From a virus, in the IMG/VR virus record IMGVR_UViG_3300025907_000030, positions 1 through 22,826 of that record: a stretch of DNA of 22,826 nucleotides. One strand, given 5' to 3'. Below, one piece after another: positions 14,383 to 20,598 of the stretch. Position 1 is the first letter of the stretch; each line of letters opens with the position of its first letter. Made by a program: the position numbers and the translations under genes. The notes beneath the pieces are model-generated. The model was not told the DNA's origin. It saw only the letters and a program-made list of their open reading frames with translations, and made no database searches.

Positions 14383-15237
14383 TTAGAACGCTACGGCGTC
14401 ACCATCTAGATCATTATTGGTGTCGATTGGTTGATCAAAGGTATCTTGTTGAATGGTTCCTTCCAAGAATTGAGTTTGGAATAACTTGGCCTTTTCAAAT
14501 GTCTCCTGGCCGTTAGGCATATCTTGAGTTCTAACGTGTTCACCTTTATCGTTGGTGTATTTGACGAATTTAGGTGACCACCACGTGCCCTTTTCATTGG
14601 TCATACGCTCTATCGTGCACTTGTAGAGATAATAATAATATGGTGGAGTAATGATCGTCTTGCCGTCGCCCATCTTCAATCTGACTTGAGTAAGCATTGT
14701 GGATAGATGGCTGGCCACTCTATTACTGGTGCCTTTCATATTGAAGAAACTAGGATCATCCGCACCAGTTTTGGGGTCTATATCAAAGATCAAGAATGAT
14801 CTTTGTTTATCTATAGTGTGACCATCTTTCGTTACTGGATTTAAAGCCTCTCGTTGATCGGGTTCGCACAATGCTTTCCAGCCATCGTCCATACCCCAAA
14901 TCTTTACTAGACCGCTGCCGGCTGATCTAGGTATCCATTCGATCACTTGTTTCTGGTGCCCAATGATGCAACAAATCATCCCCTCCTGGCCAGGAGTAAG
15001 TTTACCAGATGATGTATTGTATAACATTCCTGGTTTCGCACCATTAACGTATTGATTGCCTCCATCTTGAACTTCTGGGCTCAATGGCTGCAATATCTTG
15101 AGTCTTGGAACAACTAGTTCATTTCGATCAAATTTCGTATTCTTTTGAGCAAGTTTGATAAGTTCTTCTTCTTCCGCTGTAAGTGTGGCGGGAAGTTGTT
15201 CAGTTACTGAGTCCATACGACTAACACGTTTGACCAT
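14383..15237 (-). CDS. single-stranded-DNA-binding-like replication protein (284 aa)
   Basis: The 284-aa protein has a helical N-terminus (about 10-45), a conserved NELVVPRLKILQPLSPEV block, a beta-rich central body (about 75-220), and an acidic tail DTNNDLDGDAVAF ending in Phe. An acidic tip finishing in a hydrophobic residue is how E. coli SSB and T7 gp2.5 recruit partners. I therefore favour an SSB role, but the fold itself is not proven. I chose ATG 15237 over a TTG 12 bases upstream because it begins just after the previous stop. The CTCCTGGCCAGGAG palindrome lies inside (14983-14996). Confidence 0.6.
   Translation of the reverse strand: MVKRVSRMDSVTEQLPATLTAEEEELIKLAQKNTKFDRNELVVPRLKILQPLSPEVQDGGNQYVNGAKPGMLYNTSSGKLTPGQEGMICCIIGHQKQVIEWIPRSAGSGLVKIWGMDDGWKALCEPDQREALNPVTKDGHTIDKQRSFLIFDIDPKTGADDPSFFNMKGTSNRVASHLSTMLTQVRLKMGDGKTIITPPYYYYLYKCTIERMTNEKGTWWSPKFVKYTNDKGEHVRTQDMPNGQETFEKAKLFQTQFLEGTIQQDTFDQPIDTNNDLDGDAVAF
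14983..14996. repeat. CTCCTGGCCAGGAG perfect palindrome in the SSB-like gene
   Basis: This 14-bp palindrome is identical to the one at 270-283, 14.7 kb away and in a gene on the other strand. Here it is wholly internal to coding sequence, and no start codon follows it on either strand that would explain it as a ribosome binding site. Confidence 0.75.
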
Positions 15238-15241
15238 TGTA

Positions 15242-15745
15242 TTATCCAATCACTGTTTTGTTGCTGCGAAAGATTGAAAATAGTTCTTCTGGTATAACTA
15301 TACCCTCTCTCTCGCACTCGCGGCCCCAAGCACCAAGTGTCTGAGGATGTATTACTCGTTCAGTTTGCACATCGCATCCTACCTTTTCACGCAAGTATTC
15401 GGCTATTTGATTGAGGACGTAATTGTCGACACCTGTCGGCAACAATACTCGAGTTTTGACCATACCGTCATGTTGATGTTTAACCAACCATTGGTAAGCG
15501 CTCTCCATTTTGTCTTTAGTAACGCTGATCTTAAATACGGGAGCGATATTGATTTTCGTTCCGTCAGACAAAGTAAAACTGCTCAAGTTGATTTCTGCCA
15601 TCAACTCAGGCAATTCTACCGCTGATATTTGATCGTGCTGATTAGTCAAGGCTTTTAATCGTTTCTGTATAACTGTTATTTCGTTTTCTAAATCCCTCAT
15701 ATTCTCTGCTAAATTGGTGATTTTTTCTAGCCTTACATCTTTCAT
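15242..15745 (-). CDS. coiled-coil phage protein, function unknown (167 aa)
   Basis: The 167 aa have an N-terminal coiled coil (about 1-50, with AENMRDLENEITVIQKRLKA), then a compact domain (about 51-150) with FTLSDGTKINIAPVFKISVTK and DNYVLNQIAEYLREK. Such two-part proteins commonly sit directly upstream of the SSB-like gene in phage replication modules, but their role is not known to me. ATG 15745 has AAGGAAC 6 bases upstream. It stops 4 bases before the next ATG. Confidence 0.75.
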   Translation of the reverse strand: MKDVRLEKITNLAENMRDLENEITVIQKRLKALTNQHDQISAVELPELMAEINLSSFTLSDGTKINIAPVFKISVTKDKMESAYQWLVKHQHDGMVKTRVLLPTGVDNYVLNQIAEYLREKVGCDVQTERVIHPQTLGAWGRECEREGIVIPEELFSIFRSNKTVIG

Positions 15746-15788
15746 TGCTTGTTCCTTTTCTTGTAGCGAAGGAAGTCTAGCGGAAAGC

Positions 15789-15809
15789 GCGGGGCGCGTA
15801 AAGCCCCGC
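15789..15809 (-). terminator. GC-rich hairpin after the HPD-motif gene
   Basis: GCGGGGC (15789-15795) pairs with GCCCCGC (15803-15809) around a 7-base loop, with outer GGAA/TTCC pairing possible. It lies 16 bases after the stop of the 15825-16799 gene. The RNA continues GCUUUCC, a poor U-tract, so termination may be partial or the stem may protect the mRNA end. Confidence 0.6.
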
Positions 15810-15824
15810 TATTCCACTTGTATA

Positions 15825-16799
15825 TTATTTGTTCTTTCTTCTGGCCATCATTTCCGCCAGAGTTTTGGGCATTGAACTGTGTAATGCTCTTATGGCATTT
15901 TCACGCTCTTCAGCATCATTGATCATTTTGAATTTATAACGGGTGAATATTCTAAATGCTTCCTCCATTTGTTCTTTGGTTCTAGTGTGTCCAGTATCAG
16001 GATGTAATGCTCGTAAAATTATATTGTATTCAGTTTTATACATAACAGCATTACGGGGATTGTTAAACATTTGCAAATCAGAATCAATTCGTTTCATGAA
16101 AAATGAAATGCCACTTTCATCTGCCCATTTTTGGCATCTTTTACTGACAGCTTCATCAAATCCACTCCATACAGTTTTATCAAGTTTCAATAAACGTTTC
16201 TTTTCCGATTGATTTGAAAGTGCATTAACTTCTTTCAACCATTCCTCTCTATTATATGGTGGATTTTCTGCTTCTTGTCTAATTTCTTCTTTGGCTTCTA
16301 ATCTGGCCTTTTCAGCAACAATTGCGTTAGCAACAGTCCAATTTGGAATGTTGTGTTCATTAGATATTTTGTCTCTAATAATAGGCTCGTTAGATTCCAA
16401 TTTTTCTCTGACAATTTTTCTGGCCGCATCTAATTTTGGGGTTACACGTTGATGTTTCTTTTCAGAAATTATTACGTTATCACGCGTTCCGCTTACGTAA
16501 GCGGAACGCGGCTTTATTTCTTCTCGCCAAATATATTGATATGATTTACGTTTAGTTTCTTGTAAAACTATTTTAGTCAGAGTCAATTCATGCGCCATAT
16601 GAAGTAATGCTTCTCTATCATGTTCGTTGATAGCAAGCTTATTGCTTTTCAACCAATCTCCAAATTTATTGTTATTTGGATGTTTATTCCTTGCTTCTAA
16701 CAAATGTTGGCATAGAGACAATGTGCCTTCCACCCATTCATTATCAGCTTTTTCTATTCTTACTAGATCATTACGAATTTGCTCTGCTAGTTTGTCCAT
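15825..16799 (-). CDS. HTH-like protein with C-terminal HPD (J-domain-like) motif (324 aa)
   Basis: The start is ATG 16799, preceded by a strong GGAGGAA; a TTG further upstream would run through a hairpin and is rejected. The 324 aa are helical: a ParB/KorB-like or Fic-neighbour-type N-terminal half, a segment VREKLESNEPIIRDKISNEH that could be a helix-turn-helix (about 105-160), and a C-terminal region YNIILRALHPDTGHTRTKEQ plus MEEAFRIFTRYK. The LHPD followed by an 'AFxxF' helix is the core of J-domain proteins and recurs at the end of several phage proteins. Transcription or replication regulation is a guess. It opens the leftward replication block after a hairpin boundary. Confidence 0.75.
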   Translation of the reverse strand: MDKLAEQIRNDLVRIEKADNEWVEGTLSLCQHLLEARNKHPNNNKFGDWLKSNKLAINEHDREALLHMAHELTLTKIVLQETKRKSYQYIWREEIKPRSAYVSGTRDNVIISEKKHQRVTPKLDAARKIVREKLESNEPIIRDKISNEHNIPNWTVANAIVAEKARLEAKEEIRQEAENPPYNREEWLKEVNALSNQSEKKRLLKLDKTVWSGFDEAVSKRCQKWADESGISFFMKRIDSDLQMFNNPRNAVMYKTEYNIILRALHPDTGHTRTKEQMEEAFRIFTRYKFKMINDAEERENAIRALHSSMPKTLAEMMARRKNK

Positions 16800-16814
16800 G
16801 TGTTCCTCCAAAAA

Positions 16815-16840
16815 TGGGCCAGAAGTATGCTCCTGGCCCA
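16815..16840 (-). terminator. intergenic hairpin TGGGCCAG/CTGGCCCA
   Basis: An 8-bp stem (16815-16822 with 16833-16840) surrounds the loop AAGTATGCTC. It lies just after the stop of the 133-aa gene (16848). The loop matches those at 17622-17643 and 21975-22004 nearly base for base, while the stems differ. No U-tract follows on the - strand, so a processing or stability role is as likely as termination. Confidence 0.6.
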
Positions 16841-16847
16841 ATTGTTG

Positions 16848-17249
16848 TTACTCGCCGTTAACCACTCTACCATCAATGGTAGAAGCACGTTCTTTGCGAG
16901 TCATTTTGTAGCGTTTCAGAACAACATTAAGTGCTTTAACAATTGTTGCTAGTTTCTTGGTTGCAACATAAGGCATTCTATCATCTTGCAATGCCCAATT
17001 ACGAATGATCTCTGCAGCTTTGGCATTATCAATTGCTAGAGAACCTTCAACTGCATCCTCATCGTAAACTGCATCTAGCAATTTTTGGTATTCTTCATTT
17101 GACTCTGCCCATAATGCTTTATGTATATCATCTACATAGTCATTAAGGGTGCGTTTGTCAGGCATTGTGCGCTTAGCAATCATTTCTTCTACAGTGATCG
17201 GTAGAGGAATGATTTGCTTTACAACAGCATTTGAAGTATTATCAGACAT
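16848..17249 (-). CDS. phage protein, function unknown (133 aa)
   Basis: The start ATG 17249 has GGAG 7 bases upstream; an upstream in-frame ATG lies inside a leader hairpin and is rejected. The 133-aa acidic-helical protein (QIIPLPITVEEMIAKRTMPD, then DDRMPYVATKKLATIVKALN) ends in a basic stretch. No motif is recognised. Hairpins stand on both sides (16815-16840 and 17264-17289), so it looks like a single-gene cassette. Confidence 0.7.
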   Translation of the reverse strand: MSDNTSNAVVKQIIPLPITVEEMIAKRTMPDKRTLNDYVDDIHKALWAESNEEYQKLLDAVYDEDAVEGSLAIDNAKAAEIIRNWALQDDRMPYVATKKLATIVKALNVVLKRYKMTRKERASTIDGRVVNGE

Positions 17250-17263
17250 AGACTTGCTCCAAT

Positions 17264-17289
17264 AATGATTTGCGCCATTACAAATCATT
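17264..17289 (-). promoter_or_regulatory. 9-bp leader stem-loop upstream of the 133-aa gene
   Basis: AATGATTTG (17264-17272) is the exact complement of CAAATCATT (17281-17289), with an 8-base loop. It sits in the leader directly before ATTGGAGC, the ribosome binding site of ATG 17249. A structure this close could regulate translation or be an operator. Confidence 0.5.
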
Positions 17290-17344
17290 TGCCCATCCAA
17301 GGGCGGAGTAAGTCTAGCGCGAACGAAAGGGGAAGTAAATCCCT

Positions 17345-17584
17345 CTATTTTTTCTCCAATTTCCCTTCAATCAAAAAGGCAACAGTTGCTATTCTATAAC
17401 AGTAATGATTACCAGACGTCAAATATCTACCAGTTTTGATAAGCATAGTGCCACCAGGCAATACAACTATATCTGGAGGAACATCTTCATTCCAAACAAG
17501 ATTGTTCAATTCAAGAGCAAGTGGCGCAACCTTATATGGATCATCTGACGTGCCTTCTACCATCAAGTCAAACGTTTTGTCCAT
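17345..17584 (-). CDS. small protein, function unknown (79 aa)
   Basis: The start is ATG 17584 in the context GGAACAATGG, shared with several genes to the right; AAGGAAC is further upstream. The 79-aa product begins MDKTFDLMVEGTSDDPYKVA, has a beta-rich middle (PPDIVVLPGGTMLIKTGRYL) and ends with two Lys. Function unknown. The downstream sequence contains a weak GGGG..TCCC hairpin at about 17320-17335. Confidence 0.65.
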   Translation of the reverse strand: MDKTFDLMVEGTSDDPYKVAPLALELNNLVWNEDVPPDIVVLPGGTMLIKTGRYLTSGNHYCYRIATVAFLIEGKLEKK

Positions 17585-17621
17585 TGTTCCAGTTCCTTTC
17601 ATGCTCAATCGAGCAAAGCGA

Positions 17622-17643
17622 CGCCAGAAGTATTCTCCTGGCG
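17622..17643 (-). terminator. intergenic hairpin with AAGTATTCTC loop
   Basis: CGCCAG (17622-17627) pairs with CTGGCG (17638-17643) around AAGTATTCTC, the same loop as at 21985-21994. It lies just past the stop of the coiled-coil gene (17654). It includes CTCCTGGC (17635-17642). Confidence 0.55.
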
Positions 17644-17653
17644 CCAAATATAG

Positions 17654-17839
17654 TTACGGCTGAACAGCAGGCTTATTCAATACATCTTGATCTTTTATTG
17701 GTGAGGAATCAATATCATACACGTGATTTATCTTACGCTCTAATTCTTTGATCGTTTTGTCCATTTTCTTGATCTTGTTCTCCAGCAACCGAATTTTTCT
17801 GTCGGTTTCTGATTCTTTCTTAATTGGTTTCTTGGCCAA
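17654..17839 (-). CDS. small coiled-coil protein (61 aa)
   Basis: The start is TTG 17839; no ATG is available before residue 26, and AGGGGG lies 7 bases upstream of the TTG. The 61-aa protein is a Lys/Glu-rich coiled coil over about residues 8-40 (DRKIRLLENKIKKMDKTIKE), followed by a flexible tail ending QP. It starts 2 bases after the previous stop, so the two are probably co-translated. Function unknown. Confidence 0.65.
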   Translation of the reverse strand: MAKKPIKKESETDRKIRLLENKIKKMDKTIKELERKINHVYDIDSSPIKDQDVLNKPAVQP

Positions 17840-17841
17840 AT

Positions 17842-18045
17842 TTATGCCCCCTCAATATAGGTTTCATTGTTGATTATCCAATCACACAATGTTCCTATTT
17901 TGAGAAAGCTTGGCGATATACTCAATTTGCGTTTCTTTACCACATATTGAGTAGAGCCACTGGAGAGAAACGAAGTGATTCTGCAATTGTTGCTTCGCAG
18001 AATCATTTCCGCTATATCAAGTTTGATCATATCAGTATTTTCCAT
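17842..18045 (-). CDS. small protein, function unknown (67 aa)
   Basis: The start ATG 18045 lies in the conserved leader context, with CTAGAAAGG (18055-18063) and GGAACGATGG. The 67 aa start MENTDMIKLDIAEMILRSNN, contain a beta-like QYVVKKRKLSI segment, and end with a short helix. The arrangement could be a small winged or HTH fold, but I cannot support this. Coupled to the coiled-coil gene downstream. Confidence 0.65.
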   Translation of the reverse strand: MENTDMIKLDIAEMILRSNNCRITSFLSSGSTQYVVKKRKLSISPSFLKIGTLCDWIINNETYIEGA

Positions 18046-18086
18046 CGTTCCATTCCTTTCTAGATCCAGCACTATCGCTGGCGTAA

Positions 18087-18115
18087 TGAGCCACCAGAAT
18101 TACTTCTGGCGCTCA
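18087..18115 (-). terminator. intergenic hairpin after the 110-aa gene
   Basis: TGAGC (18087-18091) pairs with GCTCA (18111-18115), and CCAGAA (18094-18099) with TTCTGG (18104-18109), around the loop TTAC. There is a small asymmetric bulge. It lies between the stop at 18131 and the next leader. It is related in sequence to the CCAGAAGTAT hairpins but has a shorter loop. Confidence 0.5.
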
Positions 18116-18130
18116 CTACGTCAACCTGTG

Positions 18131-18463
18131 CTATTCGTTCATCAATCTCCATATAGCAGAATAGGATAGATAGACGAACGTCATTTGTCGCGTTTCGTTA
18201 CTGCCGATACGTTTCAATACAACTTGATCATTCAATTTATCAATATTGTCCAAATACTTTCTGCGTCCTGAATTCTCAAACACAGAGAATATCGTTTGGA
18301 CTTCCCAAATACTGTCGTGGTCTAGTCTACCAAAATTAAGCAGTTTCGTTCCCAATTCTATTTGAGACCGATGGATGAAAATGTTGTCCAATCCCTGCCA
18401 TTTGGTTCCGGCGCGAGGCTGTGAGTTCTCGACAACCAATTTTAGTTTCCGATTGGTAACCAT
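18131..18463 (-). CDS. phage protein, function unknown (110 aa)
   Basis: The start ATG 18463 shares one base with the stop of the exported-repeat gene (TAATG), with CAGGAG upstream. An in-frame ATG 9 bases earlier is less likely. The 110 aa begin MVTNRKLKLVVENSQPRAG and continue with a mixed alpha/beta pattern (FIHRSQIELGTKLLNFGRLD). It has no signal peptide or membrane segment, unlike its coupled neighbour. Function unknown. Confidence 0.7.
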   Translation of the reverse strand: MVTNRKLKLVVENSQPRAGTKWQGLDNIFIHRSQIELGTKLLNFGRLDHDSIWEVQTIFSVFENSGRRKYLDNIDKLNDQVVLKRIGSNETRQMTFVYLSYSAIWRLMNE

Positions 18464-18717
18464 TAGTGGCACTCCTGCCGAGTATAGCCAAGTGAGTTAG
18501 TCCGCCCAATACATTCTATTGTCCTGTTGTCAGAACGGACAGAAGTATGAGTTTGACCAAGACTATCTCTGCGAGAAATACCAGAGAAATGGTTACCATT
18601 CCGATCAGTGCCGTCGATGTGCGTTTGGCCAATACTGTCTTTCCTAGTATTGAGAGTTTGTGCATTGGCCCCAACAGCAAGCATACTGATGGCGATAACA
18701 AGTCGTAACTTTTCCAT
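18463..18717 (-). CDS. exported protein with three 24-residue repeats (84 aa)
   Basis: The N-terminus MEKLRLVIAISMLAVGANAQ is a clear signal peptide with cleavage expected after ANA (residue 19). The mature 65-residue chain carries repeats about 24 residues apart: RKDSIGQTH (25-33), RRDSLGQTH (49-57) and RTNSLGYTR (72-80). It has two cysteines (69, 83) that could form a disulfide in the periplasm. I chose ATG 18717, which gives the signal peptide. Another ATG 5 bases upstream, in a different frame, is nearer the Shine-Dalgarno site but gives an unconvincing protein. CTAGAAAGG (18730-18738) precedes it. A superinfection-exclusion or envelope-modifying role is only a guess. Confidence 0.75.
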   Translation of the reverse strand: MEKLRLVIAISMLAVGANAQTLNTRKDSIGQTHIDGTDRNGNHFSGISRRDSLGQTHTSVRSDNRTIECIGRTNSLGYTRQECH

Positions 18718-18752
18718 ATCATTTATTTTCCTTTCTAGGTTCCACCATGAGG

Positions 18753-18790
18753 TGGTCGCTCCTGGCCCGTATTCCGGCCAGGAGGAATCA
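18753..18790 (-). repeat. dispersed hairpin repeat, copy 1
   Basis: A 38-bp element beginning TGGTCGCTCCTGGCCCG and ending CGGCCAGGAGGAATCA. It contains a 9-bp stem (18759-18767 with 18776-18784) around an 8-base loop. It starts 2 bases after the stop of the 35-aa membrane gene. Copy 2 at 19189-19227 is the same apart from a few loop bases. Confidence 0.75.
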
Positions 18791-18792
18791 CG

Positions 18793-18900
18793 TCATAGTT
18801 TACTGAGTAACCACCCCAGAAATACTATAGCTAGACTAGCAAAGATAAATCCAGCCATGTATATGCTGATCGTTACTGTCATAATATCAGCGGGAGGCAT
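18793..18900 (-). CDS. 35-aa single-pass membrane microprotein
   Basis: ATG 18900 lies 14 bases inside the end of the 91-aa gene, with AGGAC 11 bases upstream; the frame stops at 18793-18795. The product begins MPPADIMTVTISIYMAGFIF and continues as one hydrophobic helix (about 7-31), ending WLLSKL. A second in-frame ATG (residue 7) is possible. The shape is that of many phage single-helix peptides acting on host membranes or on holin-like functions. Evidence is the overlap and the clean membrane helix only. Confidence 0.5.
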   Translation of the reverse strand: MPPADIMTVTISIYMAGFIFASLAIVFLGWLLSKL

Positions 18901-19162
18901 TTTTGATTTGTCCTGGCAGAAGATCAATTTGAACTGATATTGTTTTTTCATCTTTCGTTGGAATAACTATTATCCAACGTTCCAAATGACCGGCATATCC
19001 AGTATTGTGTTCTTCGATGAACACCAATGTCCCTTTGATAATTGCATCATCTTTCGCAATTTTGCGAAGATAATCAAAGTTTAGTTCTCGATGTGGAGTT
19101 GCAATTTTACTACATTGTTTATATGCTGTTTCCAACTCATTAAGAGTCATTGTATTCTCCAT
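18887..19162 (-). CDS. small protein, function unknown (91 aa)
   Basis: The start ATG 19162 in the GGAACAATGG context is favoured; an in-frame ATG at 19150 is an alternative. The 91 aa have an N-terminal helix (TLNELETAYKQCSKIATPHR) and a beta-rich second half (HLERWIIVIPTKDEKTISVQ). The end overlaps the 35-aa membrane gene by 14 bases. Unlike its neighbours it has no CTAGAAAGG but a GAGGAAC site. Function unknown. Confidence 0.7.
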   Translation of the reverse strand: MENTMTLNELETAYKQCSKIATPHRELNFDYLRKIAKDDAIIKGTLVFIEEHNTGYAGHLERWIIVIPTKDEKTISVQIDLLPGQIKNASR

Positions 19163-19188
19163 TGTTCCTCATCCAGAACACTTTGTCC

Positions 19189-19227
19189 TGGTCGCTCCTG
19201 GCCCGCGTTCTCGGCCAGGAGGAATCA
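19189..19227 (-). repeat. dispersed hairpin repeat, copy 2
   Basis: This 39-bp element differs from copy 1 (18753-18790) only in the loop. The stem is 19195-19203 with 19213-19221. A further 7-bp outer pairing, CTTTGTC (19181-19187) with GACAAAG (19229-19235), makes a longer rod with an internal loop. It begins 10 bases past the stop of the 69-aa gene. Confidence 0.75.
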
Positions 19228-19236
19228 AGACAAAGA

Positions 19237-19446
19237 CTAATTACGCACAATGGGTCCGGCAAGCCTAGCAATATCATTCATGAATCTAACGGCATCAATC
19301 TTATCCAAGTTGGTCATTACTTGGGTATTATTGTCGCCATCAGCATCCATATCGCTGAGGATGAACATGACTATATCAGGACGTTTCACTGTCTTGAGAA
19401 TTTGTTCCCAAAGCAGTTTGACTTTGTTTCGGTCCTCAGAGGTCAT
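19237..19446 (-). CDS. small protein, function unknown (69 aa)
   Basis: The start ATG 19446 has GAGGA 6 bases upstream and lies within the end of the upstream gene (11-base overlap). An ATG 6 bases earlier would be too close to the Shine-Dalgarno site. The 69 aa begin MTSEDRNKVKLLWEQILKTV, with an acidic SDMDADGDN stretch that looks like a possible calcium- or magnesium-binding loop but lacks the remaining EF-hand pattern. Function unknown. Confidence 0.65.
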   Translation of the reverse strand: MTSEDRNKVKLLWEQILKTVKRPDIVMFILSDMDADGDNNTQVMTNLDKIDAVRFMNDIARLAGPIVRN

Positions 19447-19729
19447 TGTCATTCCTCAAATAATTGTGATATAGATCTCTCATATCGGCGGCAAAATGTT
19501 CGATGAATTGTTCCATATTTTCTTCAGACAAATCCATCATAGACATAGTAAAAGCTAAAATAGAACATGATAATGCCATAATGATGTCCGCAACTACATC
19601 GCCCATGATACGTTTGGCGCGATTAGGACTAGCAATTGTTTTGGCAAGCGCAGCATCCCAATGTGTCTTCATCACCTCAGTTAATTCAAGCATTATGAGG
19701 CTTTGCCGATTCCGCCTTTCATCTTCCAT
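19436..19729 (-). CDS. phage protein, function unknown (97 aa)
   Basis: The 97-aa all-helical protein has a central hydrophobic stretch (VADIIMALSCSILAFTMSMM, about 46-65) that could be a transmembrane helix or a buried core helix, flanked by charged helices. ATG 19729 follows the leader CTAGAAAGG (19740-19748) and GGAACAATGG. The end overlaps the 69-aa gene. Function unknown. Confidence 0.7.
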   Translation of the reverse strand: MEDERRNRQSLIMLELTEVMKTHWDAALAKTIASPNRAKRIMGDVVADIIMALSCSILAFTMSMMDLSEENMEQFIEHFAADMRDLYHNYLRNDNDL

Positions 19730-19821
19730 TGTTCCTGTCCCTTTCTAGATTGCCTTGGCTCTGTATTACTTGCGGGCTGGCCACCGCCATTGGCTACATT
19801 ACTAAGCGATAGTCTAGCGCG

Positions 19822-19848
19822 CCTAGGCCCTAGCGTATAGGGCCTAGG
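19822..19848 (-). terminator. 11-bp perfect hairpin after the 65-aa gene
   Basis: CCTAGGCCCTA (19822-19832) pairs exactly with TAGGGCCTAGG (19838-19848), loop GCGTA. It begins 10 bases past the stop at 19858. No U-run follows on the - strand (it runs into CGCGCTAGAC), so it is not a classical intrinsic terminator. It is built of CTAG words like the region at 20440-20600. Confidence 0.65.
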
Positions 19849-19857
19849 TTCACCAGT

Positions 19858-20055
19858 TTAGTCACCAGCTACTTTATGCACATATAGTGCATGCACAGTT
19901 TTCAATACATCCATAGCTTCATCAAGCTCATTGTTATCAAGGCGCTCGATGATACTTGAAAGTATCGTCATCATTTGGACATTGATATGTCGTTGCAGTT
20001 TGCGATTTTCAGATATTATATCCAATAATCGCTCATTCAGTTCTTCTGGCGTCAT
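19858..20055 (-). CDS. small helical protein (65 aa)
   Basis: ATG 20055 directly follows the stop of the 102-aa gene (TAAATG). The 65-aa protein is almost entirely helical (PEELNERLLDIISENRKLQR, later ERLDNNELDEAMDVLKTVHA), probably a helical hairpin or dimer. Function unknown. It closes a two-gene cassette ended by the 11-bp hairpin at 19822-19848. Confidence 0.7.
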   Translation of the reverse strand: MTPEELNERLLDIISENRKLQRHINVQMMTILSSIIERLDNNELDEAMDVLKTVHALYVHKVAGD

Positions 20056-20364
20056 TTAGTCAATCCTCGCAACTTCAAAAGAACCATCACGCTGCATTAT
20101 TGCCAACCAATCATGTTCATAGAACAAGATGGTTTCGTTTCGCAAGTGTGTCATCGCGAGCAGTCTTGTTGGCGGATCACCAGGATACAGAAGATTGCCA
20201 TTGTCGGCCATCTTGAATCCCTGGAAAGTATGCCAACCAGAGATGTAGTTGGCATGTATTTGTTCCTTAGCAGAACGCGGATCATTTTCATCCAGAAAGC
20301 CAGGAATGAATCCCAGCATATCATGGGTAGCACGCGGATGCATCATTATCCAAATCATTGCCAT
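20056..20364 (-). CDS. conserved phage protein, function unknown (102 aa)
   Basis: The 102 aa begin MAMIWIMMHPRATHDMLGFI, with PGFLDENDPRSAKEQIHANY, a central GFKMADNGNLLYPGDPP, and a terminal beta hairpin (EHDWLAIMQRDGSFEVARID). I recall proteins of this layout in tailed phages, but no function is known to me. ATG 20364 follows the leader CTAGAAAGG (20374-20382) and GGAACAATGG. The upstream leader contains one member of the conserved-loop hairpin family (20408-20425). Confidence 0.75.
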   Translation of the reverse strand: MAMIWIMMHPRATHDMLGFIPGFLDENDPRSAKEQIHANYISGWHTFQGFKMADNGNLLYPGDPPTRLLAMTHLRNETILFYEHDWLAIMQRDGSFEVARID

Positions 20365-20598
20365 TGTTCCGTTCCTTTCTAGATCATTCTCCCCTCACCT
20401 TTCGCACTCTGGACTTGGGACCAGACGATGGCGGTTTAGAGAAGCCTCTAGGATCGCGCTAGAGGCGTAGGCTAGAGGATCCGCGCCTAGGGTAGCGGCC
20501 CCCTCCGTTCTACGGCCCTAGGATCGTCCCTAGGGCGTCTAGCGGGAGGCTCCCGCGCCTAGTCCTAGGCTACGCTCGCCTAGGCGCGGGAGGATAGG
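20365..20598 (-). other. 234-bp non-coding, CTAG-rich multi-hairpin region
   Basis: No gene is visible. It separates the 76-aa gene (stop 20599) from the 102-aa gene (ATG 20364). Stems: 20444-20451 with 20459-20466 (8 bp); 20515-20522 with 20529-20536 (8 bp); 20550-20562 with 20580-20592 (13 bp, exact). A competing inner pairing is 20564-20570 with 20578-20584. Between 20440 and 20600 the word CTAG occurs 11 times, against fewer than one expected. On the - strand side nearest ATG 20364 are the 20408-20425 stem-loop and the CTAGAAAGG leader. It may be an RNA structure, a protein-binding array or a recombination site. Confidence 0.65.
20408..20425 (-). promoter_or_regulatory. leader stem-loop, conserved-loop family member 1
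   Basis: TCTGG (20408-20412) pairs with CCAGA (20421-20425); the 8-base loop is ACTTGGGA on the + strand. It sits 44 bases before ATG 20364. Members 2 and 3 lie at 21210-21225 and 21642-21657. Confidence 0.55.

Noticed and set aside
16800-16841. TTG start for the HPD-motif protein giving 14 extra residues
   Set aside because: That start lies within the intergenic hairpin, while ATG 16799 has a strong GGAGGAA immediately upstream.
18516-18722. Alternative hydrophobic 68-aa frame starting 5 bases before the exported-repeat gene
   Set aside because: The start is well placed for the Shine-Dalgarno sequence, but it is antiphase to a gene with a perfect signal peptide and regular repeats, and its composition looks like a shifted reading of that gene.
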